Assembly: GCA_030267565.1 (NCBI GenBank)
Contig: BRXU01000003.1
Span: 744,001 to 808,000 of the forward strand
Direction of reading: 5' to 3'
DNA from: Pleodorina starrii
Taxonomy: Eukaryota; Chlorophyta; Chlorophyceae; Chlamydomonadales; Volvocaceae
DNA: 64,000 nucleotides
Under the pieces are notes generated by a model. The model searched no databases. It was not told the DNA's origin and worked only from the letters and a program-made list of their open reading frames with translations. A program made the position numbers and the translations under genes. Shown here piece after piece: positions 59,301-64,000 of this stretch (position 1 is the stretch's first letter; the number at the start of each line of letters is the position of its first letter).

Positions 59301-60419
59301 CCCTGAAATTTGCAGTGGCTGATTTCAATCGAGGTATGCAGCATGGAACACGCGCAAGCACGGGCAGCAGCTGCTCATCACCAGTGCTTACCGAAGGGCG
59401 GTGGAAGCAGCCCAATCCGTACGACTTGATACTATTTGAAGGCCCACATTGGCATCATTCCATCTGTAATTAATTAAATCATTTCCTCATAATCTTGCTT
59501 TGAGATCGTTGACTTTAACATTAGCCTTGAATCCATACAGTATAGCTAGTTCTTAACGCAAGCCAGACGGTGCGTACGCCAATCTTGCACCCAAGCAAGC
59601 AAGGGTTTCCGTCTGGTGCAGCATCGGCTGGAGCAAGCTTTCTGTTGGATTGGGCAGGTGCGCCACTTTGTTGGCGCGATACGTACATCCTGGGTGCATG
59701 CCTTCCGAGACTCAAGTCAACGGGGATGCGCTCGTTCTGAAGAATGAAATAATTAGCCATGGGAAGACACTTTACGTGTTTGCGCGGGTACTGTTTCCTG
59801 AGCACTGTTGAGCAGACCTACCGCGCGCCCATTATATATAATATCCCCGGATTACTTACATAAATCACTCACACCTTTTTAGGCTACATATATACAACCG
59901 CTCGTTAAGGGAATTGGCCGCTACTTTGGGCGTGTCCGTCCCAACACCCGACACCAATACACGCAGGGCCGACATCGCGCCATGCTGCAGTTGCCGACGA
60001 GACCGTGCCCCACCCGCACCGCGGGCAACAGCGGTGCCGGCAGCAGGAGCAAGCTGGCATGCGCGCGTGCTCCCTGCGCCCTTAGTGGGCGGTCTTGTGG
60101 AGGAGCTGCGAGCGCGAGGTCGTCCCTGCGCGCTGTGACCCCCCGGCCGCGTGTCGCGGGGAACAAAAAGTGGTGGGTTCATTCATCACGCATCGCGAGG
60201 GCAAAGCCTCGGGCGGGCGGACCGAACTACGCCTCGGGCGGGCGCGGTGCGCTGCCGGCAGTAAATGTCGGTGCAGAGGGGTCTGGTATGGTACGCTGCT
60301 GGCGGCGGCATGGGAACTGGATGACTGGGGAGGGGGGCTTTGGGGCGGCGGTTCTCCGTCCCGCCCGCCCGAGTGCATAGATGGCCTCGATGCACTTGGG
60401 CACGTTGCCTTGCTTGCAG

Positions 60420-61712
60420 GTCGTCCGCCGAATACAACGCGTTTCAACTCCAAGTAAGCCTTCGCCCTCCTCTGCGCACCGTGCATCAAATCGCAGGCAG
60501 TTGCTCGCCGCTGGCGCCAGCAACGGCACGCCCTTCGACACGCAGATGACGGCGGCCCCCGGCGGCGGCGGAAATCCTGCTGGCGTCCTTTCCCCCGAAC
60601 TGGCTCATTGCGACATGGACAAGTTCGAAGCCTGGTGGCAAAAGTAAGTCCTGGTGGCGCCTGGCATGGTACCAGCAGATCCATGTAGGATCATTGTAGG
60701 ATCCATGTAATGTAGGATAAGTTTTGCCAAGGGAGCTGATCGATCCCGCCCGCCTCGCAAGTCCGTCCAGCCTGCGCTTCGTTGCTGCTGCTGCTGCCTT
60801 GCGTAGTGCGTGTGCGTATGCGTATCGTTGCGGTTGCACTCTTGCACATACACGAGGCTCGTTAATTGGCGTCGCCTCCCACGCAGCAGCTGCTCGCTCG
60901 CCGCGCACAACGGCTGCTGCATGCTGCTGCGGGGAGCGGGATGGACCCACCCACCCCATCTCGCCCTCGCGCCGCGCTGCGCGGCTGATGAATGGCCGCG
61001 TCACCCTCGCTCCAGCGTTATCAGTGTGTGTGTGCCGTCTCGTGACGGTCTTCGCTGTTTGTTCTCGTGCATGCACAAGCAACTAACCCCGCCGCTTTGT
61101 TCTGCCTACCGGTAATCCATCTTTCCTTGCCGCAGGCAGCACCAGAGCGGCGCTTTGAGCAACCCTAACTACCCCGGCAACATGCCAGGCAGCGACCCGA
61201 CGTTCCCTGGCCGCGTCGACATTGCAAACGCTCTCGAACTTGTGGCCAGCTGGCTCCCTGGTGATCAGCCGGGCATGGTACTCTTGAATCAGCGTTCCCG
61301 CGAGGTGTTCGAGTGCTTCTGTGACCACAAAGGGCGCCCAGCGCACGTGCCAGAGTCCTGGAACCAAGTCTGCGCGCGCAAGCCTGCTGCGGGGCACGAA
61401 GAGACCATGAGCATCATCAGCCCATGCGCGGACGCCACCATCTTCGTGGTCTTGGACATTGTGAGCTTCGTGCTAGCACTCGCGGGCCTGCAAGCCGCAT
61501 TAAGCAGGTACGTTAGGAATGAAGTGGCGGCGATGCTTGTGGAGGAGGCACCTGAGTTCGTCAACATCTTCCGGGGCATTATCGACGAGTTGAGGATGGC
61601 CAACGGGTTCCGGGAGATGGTCGGGCCGATCGTCAAAATCTTGTACGCCTTCAACCGGCTCGGCGGCATCAAGATCCTCACAAGAACCCTTGCGGACAGA
61701 ATGCCATGGTGA
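60420..61712 (+). CDS. Unrecognised protein with hydrophobic C-terminal domain (5' end uncertain)
   Basis: Three exons (60420-60453, 60497-60643, 61136-61712) join in frame and end in TGA. The N-terminal part seen is NTTRFNSKQLLAAGASNG. A Gly/Ala/Pro-rich stretch, FEAWWQK and a Pro/Asn-rich segment (NPNYPGNMPGSDP) follow. A globular region comes next (VDIANALELVASWLPGDQPG, VFECFCDHKGRPAHVPESWN). Then there is one strong hydrophobic helix (IFVVLDIVSFVLALAGLQAA) and amphipathic helices (EVAAMLVEEAPEFVNIFRGI). A Ser/Arg/Ala-rich open frame from 59982 could supply an organelle presequence, but its donor is not settled. No family recognised. Confidence 0.6.
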
Positions 61713-61786
61713 GGGAAAGAGCCGTGCGTGTGTGTTTAGCTACGCGGGTCTGTCTATGCATGACAGGTCGGTCGGACGGATGGGGC

Positions 61787-61835
61787 AATTAATTAATTAA
61801 TTACAGAAGAGCTGGATTACAGCTACATAGTGCAA
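61787..61835 (-). mobile_element. MITE end fragment
   Basis: Inverse of the TATGTAGCTGT...CCAGCTC...AATTAATTAA end sequence of the 58863 element, 75 bp after the preceding stop codon. Confidence 0.6.
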
Positions 61836-63400
61836 GCCAGGGCAGCCAGCCGTCCAGGGCGACGAGAGCGGGCAGGTTCCTCAGCAGGTTTGGCGGGCCG
61901 CACTTCCGTTGGGCAGTGATGCATGTACGACATGCATCTCATCACAAGCAAGCAAACAACGAAGCAGTGCGGCACAAAGAAGCAAGCGGTGTGCCATCGG
62001 GGTGCTGCCAGTCCATTCTGCCGCACCGCGACTGTCTGTTTCTGTCTGTTTCTGTCTGTTTCTGTCTGTTTCTGTCTGTTTCTGTCTGTTTCTGTCTGTC
62101 TGTCTGTTTGCATGGGAGTCGTCGAGTATTTGCGATGCAAGGATTCGTTGGGCATCCTGCCTTGCCCTTGCCAGCTAATTTGAGCCGTAACCTTCTTTTC
62201 ACCATTTTTTCTGCATATTTTGAATCGGGGGCGGGCGCCCTTAAAAGATGCTTTTCGAATGCCCCTTTAGTGGCGCTCGCTCGTGTATGTTAAGTCCCCT
62301 GCTATGGCTAGCTAAAGCAGCCTCTTGAAGGAGCATTCGCTCCTCCATCCCGCCGCCGCCGCATTCACGGGACTATGGCTCGCCTCGCTCGTTCGTTCGC
62401 TTCCGCGTTTTTTGGGCGGGGCCCCAGCGCGAAGCGCCCAGGGGGGCCCCGCCCTGTAGGATTGCCCATGTCCGTGTCTGGGTTCTGGGTTCTGGGTTCT
62501 GGGTTCTGGGTAATTGGACAAGTGCAGACTTTCGGCCAACGGAAAGACTCCATAAGTAAAAGATTACATTCTAAATTGCACGGTAAATTTATTATTGGAA
62601 CCCAACATCGTATGAGTAAAAACCAGTTTGGCAGTCTCCATGGACCGAGGCCGAGGTCAAACCAACGCCTCTCGGCCTATAATTAATTCCAGAAGAGTCA
62701 TCGTTCCTTAAGGTGGAATTCTGACATGACGGCGTGAAATGAATCTTCGTTTCGGCGACCAAATATGTTTGCATTGCAAACACTCTTCCCGCGACCACAC
62801 CACAGCAGCTCTGCTTGCCGGTCCGATCGTCTTGACGCATATTGCTATTACAAAGGTTGCGTGGGACAAACCATGAGGGGCAAACTGCTGGTTGTTGGAC
62901 GCCAAGACGCAAATTGCACACACGATGCGGCAGTCTTCTGCGGGCCGCCCAACAAGTCCAGTCGGCAACCTAGGGAATCCCTGTCCTAATGTTAAAGCAT
63001 TCAAGCCTCCTCTACGGCGAATACCTCAGTAGCGAAGCCTGTGCACTCTCGTCGGCAACTGCACGTCGTCGCAATCAACCCTCGCAAAGCGTTCCGCTGC
63101 CCTTCTATTGTCAAGTCAGCCTGCGTGATGTGTAAATGATACACTCCATGTCTACTGTCAAGTAACTTCAGCCAATGCGCTGGCCGGAAGAGTTGCACAG
63201 CGCCGAGACGGCGCGCGATGCTAAACATGGGTCGGATTGCTGAAGCCGCAGGCATTTCAGCTATAAAGCTCTGGCTGCCTATCAGCAGGAATGTCGACAC
63301 TCTCACAGTTGGCGCCCTCGCCGCTCGCTTTGGAAATGCCGTATTTCGGTCGATGCGCACATGCGCTCATGCACCCGACGGGATGACGCGCTTCGCGCGG
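61836..63400. other. Repeats, no gene supported
   Basis: Holds a TCTGTCTGTT minisatellite (about 62032-62108). A GC-rich segment near 62405-62485 is the inverse of about 58380-58440. A TGGGTTC-type heptamer run lies near 62478-62510. Confidence 0.55.
62032..62108. repeat. TCTGTCTGTT 10-bp minisatellite
   Basis: About seven tandem copies. Confidence 0.95.
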
Positions 63401-63488
63401 CGCCGGCAGGCCTTGCTAACGACTCGGCTAGCAGGCATTTCGGGAAACAGCTCTGGCTGTCTATCAGCAGGAATGTCGACACTCTCAC
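63249..63488. repeat. Duplicated ~55-bp block, copies 181 bp apart
   Basis: AGCTCTGGCTG...ATCAGCAGGAATGTCGACAC...TCTCAC occurs at 63268-63307 and 63449-63488 with one substitution; both are preceded by CAGGCATTTC. Confidence 0.85.
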
Positions 63489-63650
63489 ACTTCACGCCCT
63501 CGCTGCCCTAGCACTCAACTTAACCCGTACGGATTTAGTGGGGCCCCGCCCTTTTTCCGGCTTCAAGGAAGCCGACACCAACCCCTTGTTCGAACTCCCG
63601 GCGCACTCCTTTTCCCACGCACATCGCGTTGTCGCCTCAATCGCTCGCAG

Positions 63651-63903
63651 GTGGGAGTGGTTTAAGGCGAGCATCGTCATGGCCTTCGTGGTGGGGGCAT
63701 GGCTTGGCACGGACGGCGCGGCGCTTATTGCAGAGCTGTTCCTCGCGGGAGCGGCCCTGGAGCAGCTCGTGGAGGACAGCCTCGCTTTGGCGAAAGCGTG
63801 CGCACCCACAACACAGCCCGTAGATCCCAAACCAAAGGAGCAGCAGCGGGACAGCAGCAGCAGCAGCGGCCAAGTAGCAGCAGCAGCGGGACAGCTGCAG
63901 TAG
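63651..63903 (+). CDS. Possible terminal exon of an unrecognised hydrophobic protein
   Basis: After an acceptor-like GCTCGCAG, the frame reads FKASIVMAFVVGAWLGTDGA, then LIAELFLAGAALEQLVEDSL, and ends in a Lys/Gln/Ser-rich tail with stop at 63903. The alternating hydrophobic helices look protein-like, but no upstream exon is secured. Confidence 0.3.
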
Positions 63904-64000
63904 CAGCATCGGCCGTAGGGGATTGGCCAGCCATATATAGGTCGGTGCATGGCGGCCGTAGGAGATCGCCGCGGCTTGCATTGGGGACGGGTGATGAGGC

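Overview
This window looks like nuclear DNA of a volvocalean green alga (Chlamydomonas/Volvox relatives). It is GC-rich and packed with simple repeats. Genes are cut into many short exons with GT..AG introns, and several have TGTAA polyadenylation-type signals downstream. Short interstitial runs of TTTTAGGG, the chlamydomonad telomere unit, also occur. Two genes are chloroplast genes of green-lineage type: a PAM71/CGLD1-like thylakoid ion transporter, and a chloroplast ribosomal protein uS5 with the very large N-terminal extension known from Chlamydomonas. I assembled exon chains by hand from splice signals and reading-frame continuity. No database search was run.

Layout. 0.36-1.5 kb (-): part of a TEX30/KANL3-type alpha/beta hydrolase. 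3.0-6.3 kb (+): PAM71/CGLD1-like transporter, 5 exons. 9.1-13.7 kb (-): chloroplast uS5, 6 exons, 672 aa. 15.2-19.2 kb (+): unrecognised protein with a C-terminal membrane anchor. 21.4-24.4 kb: a tyrosine-recombinase-like ORF, its degraded inverted copy forming a 1.7-kb foldback, and the tail of a possible membrane protein. 25.3-28.0 kb (-): SKL-type shikimate-kinase pseudoenzyme, 6 exons. 29.2-30.0 kb (-): complex III hinge protein (QCR6), 5 exons. 30.3-33.5 kb (+): nuclear-type Lys/Ser-rich protein, 7 exons, divergently paired with QCR6. 36.0-52.3 kb (+): a divergent kinesin with at least 29 exons and at least 1441 aa. 54.0-54.9 kb (-): a small coiled-coil gene built from a duplicated exon module. 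57.9-61.8 kb: a palindromic MITE and its fragments. 60.4-61.7 kb (+): an unrecognised hydrophobic protein. The right end holds repeats and a doubtful last ORF.

The genes are ordinary eukaryotic neighbours, not a pathway or operon; the only clear shared control region is the 240-bp gap between QCR6 and the Lys/Ser-rich gene. The most interesting material is repetitive or degenerate. It includes: (i) a 12-bp palindrome GACCCRYGGGTC occurring perfectly at least 13 times in introns, intergenic DNA and kinesin exons in more than one reading frame; (ii) a 27-bp interspersed motif family; (iii) a near-perfect 52-bp-arm hairpin inside an intron; (iv) the 1.7-kb transposon foldback; (v) 29 perfect GGCCCC units in a kinesin intron; (vi) two proteins, SKL and the kinesin, whose catalytic motifs are partly lost.
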